From Sepiola atlantica (Eukaryota > Mollusca > Cephalopoda > Sepiida > Sepiolidae): DNA of 64,000 nucleotides. Below the pieces are notes generated by a model. The model was not told where the DNA came from, did not search any database, and was given only the letters and a program-made list of their open reading frames with translations. The stretch covers positions 61,737,580-61,801,579 of the forward strand of contig OY744529.1 in assembly GCA_963556195.1 (NCBI GenBank), read 5' to 3'. Positions within the stretch are counted from its first letter, which is position 1; each line of letters starts with the position of its first letter. This document shows positions 39,346-52,066 of the stretch, in pieces. Made by a program: the position numbers and the translations under genes.

Positions 39346-42300
39346 CACATCCGATTAAGGGCGACTGAATGCAATATTCTATATATTATTAACTGCTTAG
39401 GAAGTGGAAAAATACTAGAAAACAACACTGTTCTATCACCAGTGAAAGCAATAACAAAACTATGTAACTTTATATAAATAGAGATCCCCCCATATTTGGG
39501 TATGATTGTTTGTTGATTATTTGTGTACACCCTGTTGGTTAGGGCTGTAAAATATGTAATTTTAAGATAAGACCCTACTCTCTTTAAGTCCATATCCCGA
39601 TTGCCTAAATGGTCACTTAATTTGTAACACTCCATTTCAACTCTTACTTGGGCTAGACGGGAGGTCAGAGAGCTCTGATTCAACGAAGTTGCTGGTCACG
39701 ACATACCCTAGCAAATAAAAAAGTTAATCCCAATTCTATTCAACTTGATCTTTCTTTGATCAGACATCCATCCCCACTGTAACTTTTAAATGCTAGAAGG
39801 TGGTGGCTGAGGGTCAATCGTGTCAAGGAAACGAAAGGTTTGATCACTGCTTTATGTGAGTAAATATTAGTTTTTGGTACTAAATCTGAAACTAGCAGCG
39901 ACTCACAACTGTACTCTGTACAGGTATACTAGTTGTGTATCCCTGTATCAATCAAGGCGATTGAAATCCCACCTTAGTATTGTAACAGTATCGTGGTAAC
40001 CACGGCACCATTACAACACTATCGTTGGCTGGGGAGTGTATCTTGGTGTGTCCGTGCCGTGGGGACGTCTCTGAAAGGGTTCTTGTCATCCTGACACAGC
40101 ACTACCAGCTCTCTGGTGGGGTAGGTTACATTACCTGGTTCAAATAGCGACAATACTATTGCTTATATGTCCACACTGTCTAAGATCCTTAAACGCAATA
40201 GCCTTGTGCCATCCGAAGAAGTGATTCCACCGTTGTATGGTTTGGTTTATTCAGCATGTTGGGTGTCATTAATTCTGGCATCATTAATTCTCTCTAGAGA
40301 ATTAATTAGCTGGGCTAGAGGGTCGTTATTATACAAATATAACTTTTTATTTAGTCATTTCAGCCCCAGAAAAACTTATAAAAGCATTCTCATGCCAGGA
40401 AAAACACCAAACAGCTAAATTCTAGCTTGTGGCAACAAACCCAGGAGAAAGAGAGAGGGTAAAACGTCTGCAAGAGAAAAAAAGAGACAAGAATATGCAT
40501 CAAAAGGAAAGAGAAGGAAAGGCTAGAGTCACTGATTGTTTTTGGCTTAACCAACAATTGATTTGACTTTTAATCTGGCAGCCGTCAACGGTAGCTTTGT
40601 TAACACTTAGGCTGTTTTTCGACAGCGCCTGGTGATTCATGGCATTATCCAAATCGGCTGCCGCAATGTTTCAAAGCAACAACACAACCGTCTCGATTTG
40701 CATGCCTCCCTATGAGGGCAAGAAAAGTCAGTTACAAAGCTTTAAGTGTGGGGAATTTCGCTCATCGTTGTACAACAGTATATTCCCATTAGAAGCTGAA
40801 CTCTGCTGTGGGTGGCAGAGCACAGAACCAATGAATGATTCTGTTGTTTTTTTTAATGGAAAAACAAATAAAAACAAAACCCAATCATCTAGAGATGGTG
40901 TCTCGATAAAAATACTGGCCCCCATCACCCCACTAAATTTTGCCTCACTTTATTATGAAGTGCCTTTGAAAGGGGTTTTACTATTTATGCCCATTGGCAA
41001 ATATCTTTTAAGTCCGTATTTGGATTCCATGTAATCTTTATGATTAAACCAGTTTTATTTTTTTTTTAAAGTTTTTTTTTTACTTTGCCAAAATATTTAA
41101 GCCATGTTTCTCAGTTTTTTTCTTTAATTCTTAATTTTTAGGAATTAAGTAATTAGTTGATATATTTAATTCAAAAAAATTAAATTGGCATACCAAAAAG
41201 TAAACAAACATTTTTTGTTATTTCTTCACTAAGAGAAAATTTCCTCCTTAAGTCTGAAATGAAAAAAAAATTTACAAAAAGCTTTTCTGAAACATTACTA
41301 GTGAAGAAAAAATCAAAACAAAAAGAAAACAGTTTTAACTAATTTTATTATAGATATTCTCTTAAATGTGAAAGTCTGAAGGGAAAAAGTTAAAAAGACT
41401 ATATAAATATTTAATTAGTGCTGATCTTGGAGAGACACTAAGAAAAATATACAATCTTGTAATTGCAACTGGTCAACAGGCTGGCATGCGTGACAGGCAT
41501 TTGAGAATCAGCAGCAGCTGTTCGGGCCCATGGCATAAATAGTAAAATCATCTTTGAAAGTAAATTTTATGTTAACATTGGACTTATTAAAATTTTTGTT
41601 TAATTTTCTCTGCCATATTCTGGCTTTATGCATGACTAGAAAAAAAATGGCTATAAGATTCCTGTTTAGCATTTTCATTTATTTATTTTTTGTTTTATAA
41701 ACATTTTAATTTGATTATTTGTTAATGTCTGCATAAGTTTGTTCATCCAGTTTTGGTATTTAGGATGCTACGAGTGTCCCAGACTCTGGGGTGGGCAACA
41801 CCAGGCAATGTTTCACGTCTGGTCTCCGTGCAGTTCGATCCTAAGGGTTAGTATCAGCAAGGTTGCATGCAGTCATATCGTTTATTACGCACTCAAACCA
41901 TTGCAAAGCAGAGCAAACGCAGGCTGAAAAAACTTTGTCCTGAATCTTGAATGAGGCACACTTGTTACCAAAACATTTAATAAATTTACTAATCTATATG
42001 TGTATACTACTAAAACTTTGCTTGTCTCTGTGCACACTGGATGACATCATCCATTAGAACAGGTGGGATAACCGTGCACAGTGGATGACATCACAAAATG
42101 AGAACATCATTCATCAAACCAGAGAGAGAGCACAGTATCCTTTATGACGTTTTATCTAGACAACCTGTGACACAAAACCAAACAGTCTAGATCCCTGGGG
42201 GTCTGGTATACTCGTAAAAATATAAGAATGTTGTCATCTTGTCATGAAGCACACTTCATCTGTACATGGATGCTTTGGATGGTAGAGGAAGGGCAAATAA

Positions 42301-45300
42301 TGTATATAAGAGCGAATGATAAGAGGTGGTGAGAGAAATTGAAGGATATAAGTAATTAAAAGAGGAAGCGGAGAGAAAGGGGCGGGGTTTCTATTATGAT
42401 ATCACAATGTATTCTGGAGTACTTTGACTTTGTGAAAATTAGACATGTGGAAAAGTGGGAGTTTTGTCTGTTCATTCTGTTATAGTTGCTTCAAACATTG
42501 ATACTGTTAAAGCCATCTCACCTTTTACTTTCTTTCTTTTTTATCTAATTTATCACAAGTCATTTAATTTATCAAAACATATTCCTTGTTCTTTCTTTAT
42601 AACTTAAAGAAAAAAATTATTAATTGATTGAAACAGATTCGTCCATCATGACAAACTAAAATCCTGAATTTTTCAAAAAAAAAGCAAAGATTAAAATTTT
42701 TTTTTTAAATCCCTTAACCCTACCACTACCCCTAAATTCGGGTAGCAACTGAAAAAACTACTATTTCGGAAAAAACGCTTTTTATTTTTTTTTGGGGGGG
42801 GGGGGGGGGTCTTTGGCCAGCTAGACTTGAGGTTAGTAGTAGGGTTAAAGGAGTTTTTTTTTTTTTTTTTTTTTTTTCCAAGAAAACATCTGATTAGAGA
42901 TGTCTATAAAATTACCTAATAGTTAGTCATTAATGGAGACAGTGTAAGGTAAAGAAGCATGTAAGGACCCATTTCTGTTAAAAATCTTCCGGTTAGGGAT
43001 AGTTACGGTTATAGGGGGGGGGGGGGGGTAATTTTGTCTTGTAAATAATTTTGATTGAGTGGTGCCTCAATATTGGTTACTGCGCACAGGTAAATCTATT
43101 TTCTCGACTTTCCCATGTAATTTCTTATGAAAGTCTTTATTGCAAAAATATTAATTGTTGTATTAAACCCTTTTATTTGAAAATTATACTGAGTTTTCAA
43201 GTCCCATAAAAAATAATCTTCATTCAACCATCACTTGAAACTTGTGTTCAATTTTTCTATCAGAAGTATTAGGAGGTGAATTTAAAAAAAAAAAAGATTA
43301 AAAAAAAATTTTGTTTTATAATTTCAGTTTGTTCCAGTTGAAGTAAATCATTGTAAAAATGCTTTCGGTGTTTGCCTCTCTCACTCTTCAAATTGGAAAA
43401 TAGTCTACTCGGGTGATACGATGCCTTGTGAACGATTGGTCACTGCTGGTATGTAGAAAAAGTAAAAACCTTATTTTTAGAAAGTTTTTCAAGGTAACAG
43501 TTTGATATCTAAATTCTTTTTAATTACAATCAAAGAATCAACTGACAAAATAAGGATCAAATGCATTTGAGGCACACCAGAATCGGCAATGACCAAAAGG
43601 ACACATTTTGCAATGACACCACTTTTGTTTTATTTCTGGTTTAATTATGAATAAAACAAGACAGCGTATTTATAAAAAGGTTTTATTTACAAAATGTTTT
43701 ACTAAGAGCCTAAAAAAATACAGTTTTATCTACAAGCACGTTTTGTTATATGCACGTTAAAAAAAAAAAGTTTTATTTACAGAACATTTTATGTTTTAAA
43801 CTTTACAGATTTATAAAAAAAAAGTTTTATTTAAGGAAAATGAAACAAACAAATATAAAAAAAAAATTTAAATAAAAAGATGTTGTGCAGAGATGATGTC
43901 ACACAATTTGAAAAAGGTATTTAAAAAAAATTGGATTGTATTAAAATAAATATTTTTTTTAAATATTCGATTTTTTGCTATAAAAATCTTTCATTTATCA
44001 TGAGCAATAAAAGCAGAAGTCAAACGTAAAAAAACGGAGTTAAGACAAAATATGTCCATTTGGTTGTTGCACATTCTGATATCATTTGATCCCCAAATAA
44101 TTTTAATACATCACAAAAAATGAAAAACCTCACTCAGGAAAGTAATCATAATCTATACTAATATTATAAGTATGAGACAATTTTGTGTGTGTATTTCTCA
44201 AGACAATGTAACTTTAATAATCATCTTTTATTCCCTATTAATCAACTATTTATTGAAATGAAAATGAATAGCATAAAATGAAACAAATTTATAAAAATCC
44301 TATTGAACTCTCGAGAAGGATGCTATCAGCCATGGCAATCGGTTTTTGGAAAGTTTTCTTATAATTGTTGTCTTTGTAGCATTTAATGTGACCATCTATT
44401 TTTGGTCCCATTCTAATACAGACTTGAGATAATCATCTAAAGCTTCAGCGATTACCTTTGATATATGTGTGTTTGATTTGCCCACATGTCAAGAATAGAG
44501 TGTCGTGTCATCAGCAAATGTACCCATCTCTGACACAGTTGCATCAGAGAGGTCGTTTATGAAGATCAGGAATAATAAGGACTCAAGTATCGCCGCCTAG
44601 GACACACCCGCATTCATGTGATTTTGTTTGTTTTGATGTACGGCCATCAAAAACAACCTGAATCTCTCTTTGGGCTAAGGAGGATCTGATTATATTAAAT
44701 ATCCATCCAGTAATACCATACAAATTAATTTTACTGAGAATACCAGACTTTGTCAAAAGACTTGGATATATCAAGCTCTACCACCCTAGCTTCACCTGCC
44801 TTATCCAGTGTATGGTATAGGGGTTCAGAAATGACCATTAAGATATCTACAGTTGAATGAGATTGCCTAAATCCATACTGTTGGTCAGAAAGAAGTTTAG
44901 CCTTTTTGAGATGGTAGACTATCACTAGATTTATTCAAAGATTTTTGCAAAGAGTGGGAGGAAACTTATGGAGCTATCATTTTTTTAGGTCAGTTTTTTT
45001 TTTCACAATGGTTCTTGAAAACTGATACCACAGAGGCAATTTTCCAGATATCAGGAAAGCAAGATTCAGCAAGGCATTTGTTATATTTTAGAGAGGACAG
45101 GGTCCAGCTCAGCAGAGCATTTCATTTATTACTTTAGCAGAGATAAGATCTAGTCTACATACTTTGGAGGTGTCAAGGTTTTTAATAATATTCTGGACAT
45201 GTGAAGGGGTGATGATTAGATCCTCTAGTGCGGTTTTCATTCGTCATGGGAAATTAAGGAGGGAGTGGTTTGTGGAGTTTACGGTGAACCACTGAGCAAG

Positions 45301-48300
45301 CAATTCAGCCTTATCTGTTGCCATGCAAGCAATATTGTGATGGTTAAATAGTGGCAAAATTGTTGATTGCCCATTGTTCACCACACTATTATAGTTTCAA
45401 GAAATGAGTTCCTAACTTTTGTGACTCAATGCGTTTTCTCAGTACACTTACTCTTAGTTTCAGCTATTACACTTTTACAGTGGTTTCTTGATTCTATAAA
45501 TTTTTGTTTATTTGTAGTTGACTTATGGTGGTTGAAACGGTAGAAATGCACCTACACAAATTGAAGTGAAGCATTGGGAGGAGTGAGACTTACTATAGAA
45601 TTTCCGTGTCGGGACAAATGCCTCTATGCCTGCTTTGACTTATTCATTTATCTTCTTTGCGCACTGTTCTGCAGAAAGAAAAAGTTTTACCTCAAGGTCC
45701 ATCTTTTATGAGATCTGAGGGATTCTCAATCAGCACATTGGTAATATTCCGTCGTTCTGAGTTACGGCGCTTCGGTTTGGGGTCGGAGGTTTATGATGAT
45801 ATCAACAATTATTACTAGTTGATCAGCATTCCTGAATGAGCTATGGGCATCTGTCACACAAGCCTCAGGCAATGTTGTCAAGAATAGGTTGAGAAGTGAA
45901 GCTAGCTGATCCTCACTATCTGGGAGGCAGGTCAGGAATGTGACGGTTGGTGAAAAGGAATTTGCAATCGAAAAACTATGCTGTTACCGGCCGGGTCTGT
46001 GTAGTTCGAGAAACCAAGCCAATCTCTTGTGGACATTAAAATCCCAAATACATAGATTTGGGCACTTGGATCCAAGGAAAGTGCTTCATCTATACTATCG
46101 GAGACGTAGTCGAGTAGGGTACAGTCCTGGGTCGAGAGAGAAAGATAGAGGAAATATAGGTAACTAACGCTATGTTGTAATGCTATTTTTTTTTTATCTC
46201 CCTCCCACAGCGGTAAGATGTGACACAAGGTCGGAAAGTGCGATTTAAAAGCCAGCACCCTAGAAGAACACTCTGGCCTACAAAAAATGCCTGGTCAGCC
46301 CCGTCAGGCGATTAGCAATAAACTAACCCTTTTTAAAAGGGTGAGAAGGCGAAGCCTGGGAGGGTGTACAACCTGGAACTGCACAGGACAATCCCTAATA
46401 CAGAATCAAGGCCCGAAGGCCAAGACGGTGTAGCATCCATCAGAACAAATACTACACTTTGATCTCTGCCAAAAGGTTGTCATGTTAATCTAAAGCACAT
46501 GTAGGCTTGTCTTCAGATTCTAGACTAAATTCTCGAGTCAAGAGGAGGGTGTTATGAATATAAATTCTGACCGCATGCGTATGTTTGTCAGTCTTTACGG
46601 CAGAGTGAAAGATATCCTGGCATAGCGGTTAAATAACTTAGTAAGTTTGCTTAAAATGAATTCAAAATTCAATCGTCTAATAGTGAATTCAACATTTTCT
46701 CTGGTTTATTTAAATTAAATAGATTTTTGTTGAATCTAAAATGCTTGACATCATGCCTTACCATAAGATACTTAAATGTTTGAAATTAACAGGAATTGCT
46801 CAACTTCTTTACTTTTTTTATAGGAGTTTAGCATTTTTTAGATAATTTTGTACATTTGAGAAATCTAGAAAAAAACATGTAGTTGAGTATTTTTCCTTTT
46901 TTTATTTCTTAAAGGTAAAAATTGTGACCTTTTGATCCATGAAGCTACAATGGAGGATGACCTTGAAGAAGAAGCCAAAATTAAGACTCACAGGTTTGTT
47001 TTTTCTCACAATAATACAAATGTATTTGAATCTAAAACCTACTTGTTCTTTGTTAATCTGTTAAATGTCTATTACCTCCCTTTCCATAAGCATAAATCAT
47101 GTCTTATCTGTGCTTTAATAGGAAAGCAAATATTTGTTCATGTGTCTACATTTAGCGATAAATTCTTGTTTTTTTTCTTTAATAAATTAATTTAGTTTTT
47201 GAAGTTTATAATTTATTGTTATTTTTTTGGATATTTTTCCTCTAAATATAATTTACACTTTCTACTATTTATATTATAAGGAGAGGCTAATTTTAAGATA
47301 TCCCAATTGATAATATTTCTGTTTTTGTTTCTATATATATTTAGATAATGTAGTTCTATTTTTATATTTTTTACTCCTGAATGTCATCAGATGATGATTA
47401 TGCCTACACTCGAAATTATTTTCTGTGTTCCCTATGCATACTTCTTGTTCATTGTTGATATTATTTTTTACTGTTGCCTTGGATATAACATTGGCTGTTA
47501 AACATTTATTCAATTATTTTTTTTATTCTAAGTCATTACTCAATAAGTCTCGGGTCTGGCATATTAGTGGCGCCACTAATAAAAAAATCCATGTAATTTT
47601 TATAAAGTACTAACCTTCAAATGGCATGTATAAAAAATTGAGCCCAATCAGATTATTAGTTTACAAATTAGTTATTTAAGTGAAGCTACTGTTGCAAATT
47701 TTCAAAACAATAGAAAAAATCTGAATTTCGTGTATTGATAAAGTATTGCTTTCTGATGAGAAAATACTGTTCAAGCAAAGTAATGGCTTGATAAGTGTTA
47801 TTTGGACTCTGCTCCGTTGGAAACAACCGTTAAGAGGTAGTATGCTGACTTTAAATGTAATCATACAGACGCAAATCATACTGAATGCTCAGGTCGCCAA
47901 AATCGGCAGTTGTCCCGGAAAACAAAAAAGTCTACAAACTCATTTTGGTCGATCGTAAATTTAAGTTACATGAGATAGCAAAGGAGTTGAAGATATCAAA
48001 AGACAGTGTGTTCACCATTTTGCATGAACATTTGTCAATGAGAAAGCTCTGTTCAAAATGAGTGCTGTGTTTGCTCACAGTTGATCAAAAACGTGTTGAC
48101 GATTCAAAGCATCGTTTGTAACAGTTTCAATGCAACAAAAAAGAATTTTTGCATCAATATATGACGATGGCTGAAACCTGGATCTGCCACATCACTTCGG
48201 AGTTCAATCAGCAGTCAGCTGAGTGGACAGCAGCAAGCCATCCAAAGCGACCAGACATAAACATCAGCAGGAAAGGTTTTGCTTACGTATTCTGAGATGC

Positions 48301-51300
48301 GCAAAGTATTTTGTTCAATGATTACCTTGAGAAAAGAAGAACCGTCAATAGCGAATATTATATAGCATTATTTGTGCATTTCAAGGAAGAAATCACCGCA
48401 AAACGGCCACAAATGAAGAAAAAAAGTGCTCTTTCATTAAGACAATGCACCGTGTCACAAGTCGATCGTAATGATGGCAAAACTACATGAATTGCACTTC
48501 GAATTGCTTCCGCACCCACCCTATTCTTCAGATCTGGCCCCAAGTGACTATACTGGCTATTTGCAGACCCCAAAAGAATGCTCCAGGAAAAGAGATTTAG
48601 CTACAATGAAGAAGTGATATCGGAAACTAAGGCGTAATTTGAGACCAAAAACAAATCATTTTACAAAAAAAAGACATCAAATTGTTAGAATCTGTGTATC
48701 ACTCTAGAAGGAGACTGTTGTTGAATTTTGTTAGTTAGTCCAGGGACTTATTGAGTGATGTGTTACAATTACATAAATTCATATTATTAACACTAATAGT
48801 ATTACTACTACTGTTACTATTATTAATGATTTTTTATTGTCTTTATTTATAATTGATTGTATATTTTCCATGCAACAATAACTAAGTTTAATGCTATTCC
48901 TATTGATAATTTTTTATAACTATTGCTTTTAGAAAAATATTGTTTGTCTATTATCCAAAAGAATACTTTAGCAATTTGGCTTTTTTTATCTGTTATAAGA
49001 TGAATTGAACCAGATTATATTTCGTTTTTTATTATTTTTCTTTGTATAATTAGTCTCATGAAATGCTAATTTATCATCATATCTGCTGTTTTTTTTTTTT
49101 AAAGCTATTTCATATTTTGTTGATTGAATGTATTTATAATATTGCTGAAATTAGTGGCTTGTCTATGGTCTAGGGATTTGTTTGAAAACTGCAGTTAGAT
49201 AGAGTATTTATAAATATATAATGGGACATTATTTGGGCCTTTTTTATAACACTTGTATGTTTCATTGTTTACATAGGTTATATCTAAAAAACAAAATTAT
49301 CTTTTAGATTCGTTTTTATTTATTTCTCAAAATCTAAGTTTTTATTATTTTCTTTTTTGATCTAAACTTCTGCTAGATGCATTATACAATGTTATGAAAA
49401 CCATCGTCCATGTAAATACCAATATTTTCCTTGTTCATTATAGGTGAAGGCTTATTGATTATATATATTTTTGTTAACTCGCATACTTCCGCATCATCGT
49501 GACTCCTCATTACGACATCAAAGTTTACAATTTGATTTTCTATCTATATTTTATTGCTATGGAATAGTAGGAATTTTCTCCAATGTTTTATTATCTATAT
49601 GCCATTAACAGGATGAAAATACAATTTTTGGTGCTTCTTTACTTTCACGACATGTTAAGCCTCTCTTTAAAAAAAAACGATTTTATGTGTCAGCCGCCAA
49701 ATTTGAGTTATCTTCCTATAAATGTCTACAGATACGTAAGATCGTTTTTTTTTTTCTTTTTCTTATAATTTAATAAATACTGGATGAATTTGCGTAATTT
49801 TTTCTGTACAATCTTATTTTCAGTAACACTTAAGCACATGAAAAAGTTTATACAATTCTTTAAATATCTTTATGTCGTCGTGAAAGTAAAGAAGTGGCTA
49901 GTATTTAAATCTCTCGAGACATTTGTTTTTTTTTATATTTAAATTTCCTATTTTTAGTGTCTTTTTCTACCAAGAGCTGCCTTTTTAAAAACAAATGTTT
50001 TGTTTTTTTCATATGCACCTTCAGGGTGTTATCTCTTTGTAAAGGTGGTCATTGAGTTTCGACTATTGGTATAATAAGACTTATTTCGTCCTTGAAATGG
50101 AGGGGGAAAGTAATTTAAGCGACTTAAAAAATCTATAATTTTTTTTTTTTTGAATAAAATAAGTACATTATATTAACATTTATTAATTAATAAATACTGA
50201 AAATTTCATTAAGATCAGATAATTCTCTGATTTTTGGCAGATTTTGTTTTCAACTGAGGACATTCATTGTTTAGTTAAAAAACAAATTACTTTTATGTTT
50301 TTGTCCGTCCCTATTACCCAAACAACATTTTTTTTAATTTTGGATGCCCTCCCCCCTTCCTTTTCGACTGCTGCAGAAAACGTTTGTTACTACGGAATAT
50401 GGACACCCTACAGTCTACCTTTTAAACTTAATAATTTGGCCTCTCTGAAATTTATGCCTAACATTTTACATAACTATTTAATTTACATAGCTATTAAATT
50501 TATAAATTTACATAACTATTTACATGACTTCTGAAACAACATATGACAAAAAGTCTTAGAAACCAATTTGCTTAAGTATACACAGTGTTTGAAAATTTAA
50601 TTGCATAACTTTGGGATTATGTTCTATATGTGTAAATAATAAAAAAAGTTCCCGTAAACATAGATCCGGAAATGCTTAGTTTCTGAGTATAGGCCACTGA
50701 AACAAATACTGGTCAACATTATAAACGTTTAATACATACAATGTATGTGATGGTGTACTGTTATTTCTACATATGGGATAGATAAGTACTATCCCTGTAG
50801 CAGGATCACAGGTAAGATAAGCCTGGACCTGGTGTTGCCACATACACCAGCAATACCATGAAAAAACGACAGCAAACAAATATAAAAACCGTAGGGCTAG
50901 AAAGAAAGATCTTGGCATCATTGTCGGCAGAGGTTCCTTTGATAGCCAACATGGAGGAGTCAGTTGGCATTCTGCTACTCTCTCTACCCAAGTCTTTATT
51001 TATCCCTCTTTCTTTCAAATCCTTCCTTATCATTTCCTCCCATGTTTCCCTTGGTCTTCCCCTGTCAACTGATCCTGCTACCTTAACTGTTCTACATCTA
51101 CTAACCCCAGAACTCTCATCTTTTTTTTTTTTTCGATGTGATCAAATCAATGAAGTTTCCTGTTCTGCACACATCTCCCTATACTGTCTACATTTAATAT
51201 TCCTCTGAGGTCATCAGATCTAAGCTACTCTTTAAAGTTCACATTACATATCTGTTGTATAATTCTCATATAATTTCTCTCCAAATACAGGTAAATAAAT

Positions 51301-52030
51301 ATGATCAGCACAAACGAAAAACTTTGCAGCGGAAGAGATGACCACAAAGGAAATTAGGCTAGAAATGGACTGCCATTACAAAAACAATCCCCACATAAAG
51401 AGGTTTCTTCACACATATAGAACTTAATCCCGAAATTGTTATCATTTTTTCTAAATATCCTGTATACTTCTGATCCTAACAATAGCTGTTAATCTTAATA
51501 ATGGCAAAGTTGTTGTTTTTTTCATCAGATTTCATTTACACAACTTAATTGCTTTTTAATGTATAAAATTAAAAAAAAAACTTATTACAATTTTTCTATT
51601 TTTAGTACAACTTCGCAGGCAATCAACATTGGAATGCAAATGGAGGCCAAGTTTATTCTTTTGAACCATTTTAGTCAACGTTATTCCAAGATTCCGATAA
51701 TCAGTGATACATTTTCAGAAAATGTTGGCATTTCCTTTGATAATATGTCTGTAAGTTTTACTTTTGGTTTGATACTTTTCAAGATTTTCTACTCTATTGC
51801 TAGACAAACAAAAAACTACCCACTATTAATCTAGCTTTAAGTATTCTTTTTAAATGTATAACTTTCATTACATATCTTTAATATAAATCTTATGAATTTA
51901 TTGTAATTTTTAAAAAAAACTAAGTTTTTATTTAAATTACCTCCCTTTAAAATTAACATATTTTAAGAAGGGTTTAGGTATTTTTTTTAAAATTAAATCA
52001 CTTTAATTACTGTTAATATTGAAAAAAATA

Positions 52031-52066
<36 letters not shown>

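Noticed and set aside
40639..41034. 131-codon open frame that might be a small gene
   Set aside because: It lies across a dispersed repeat whose other copies are not open, no domain is recognised, and no splice or polyadenylation context supports it.
44150..44200. Helitron start (TCTATACTAATATTATAA)
   Set aside because: Only the short head is similar. No hairpin plus CTRR end and no Rep/helicase sequence were found.
50244..50534. 96-codon open frame after the 265-bp repeat
   Set aside because: AT-rich, low complexity, no domain, no neighbouring splice signals. Chance open frame.
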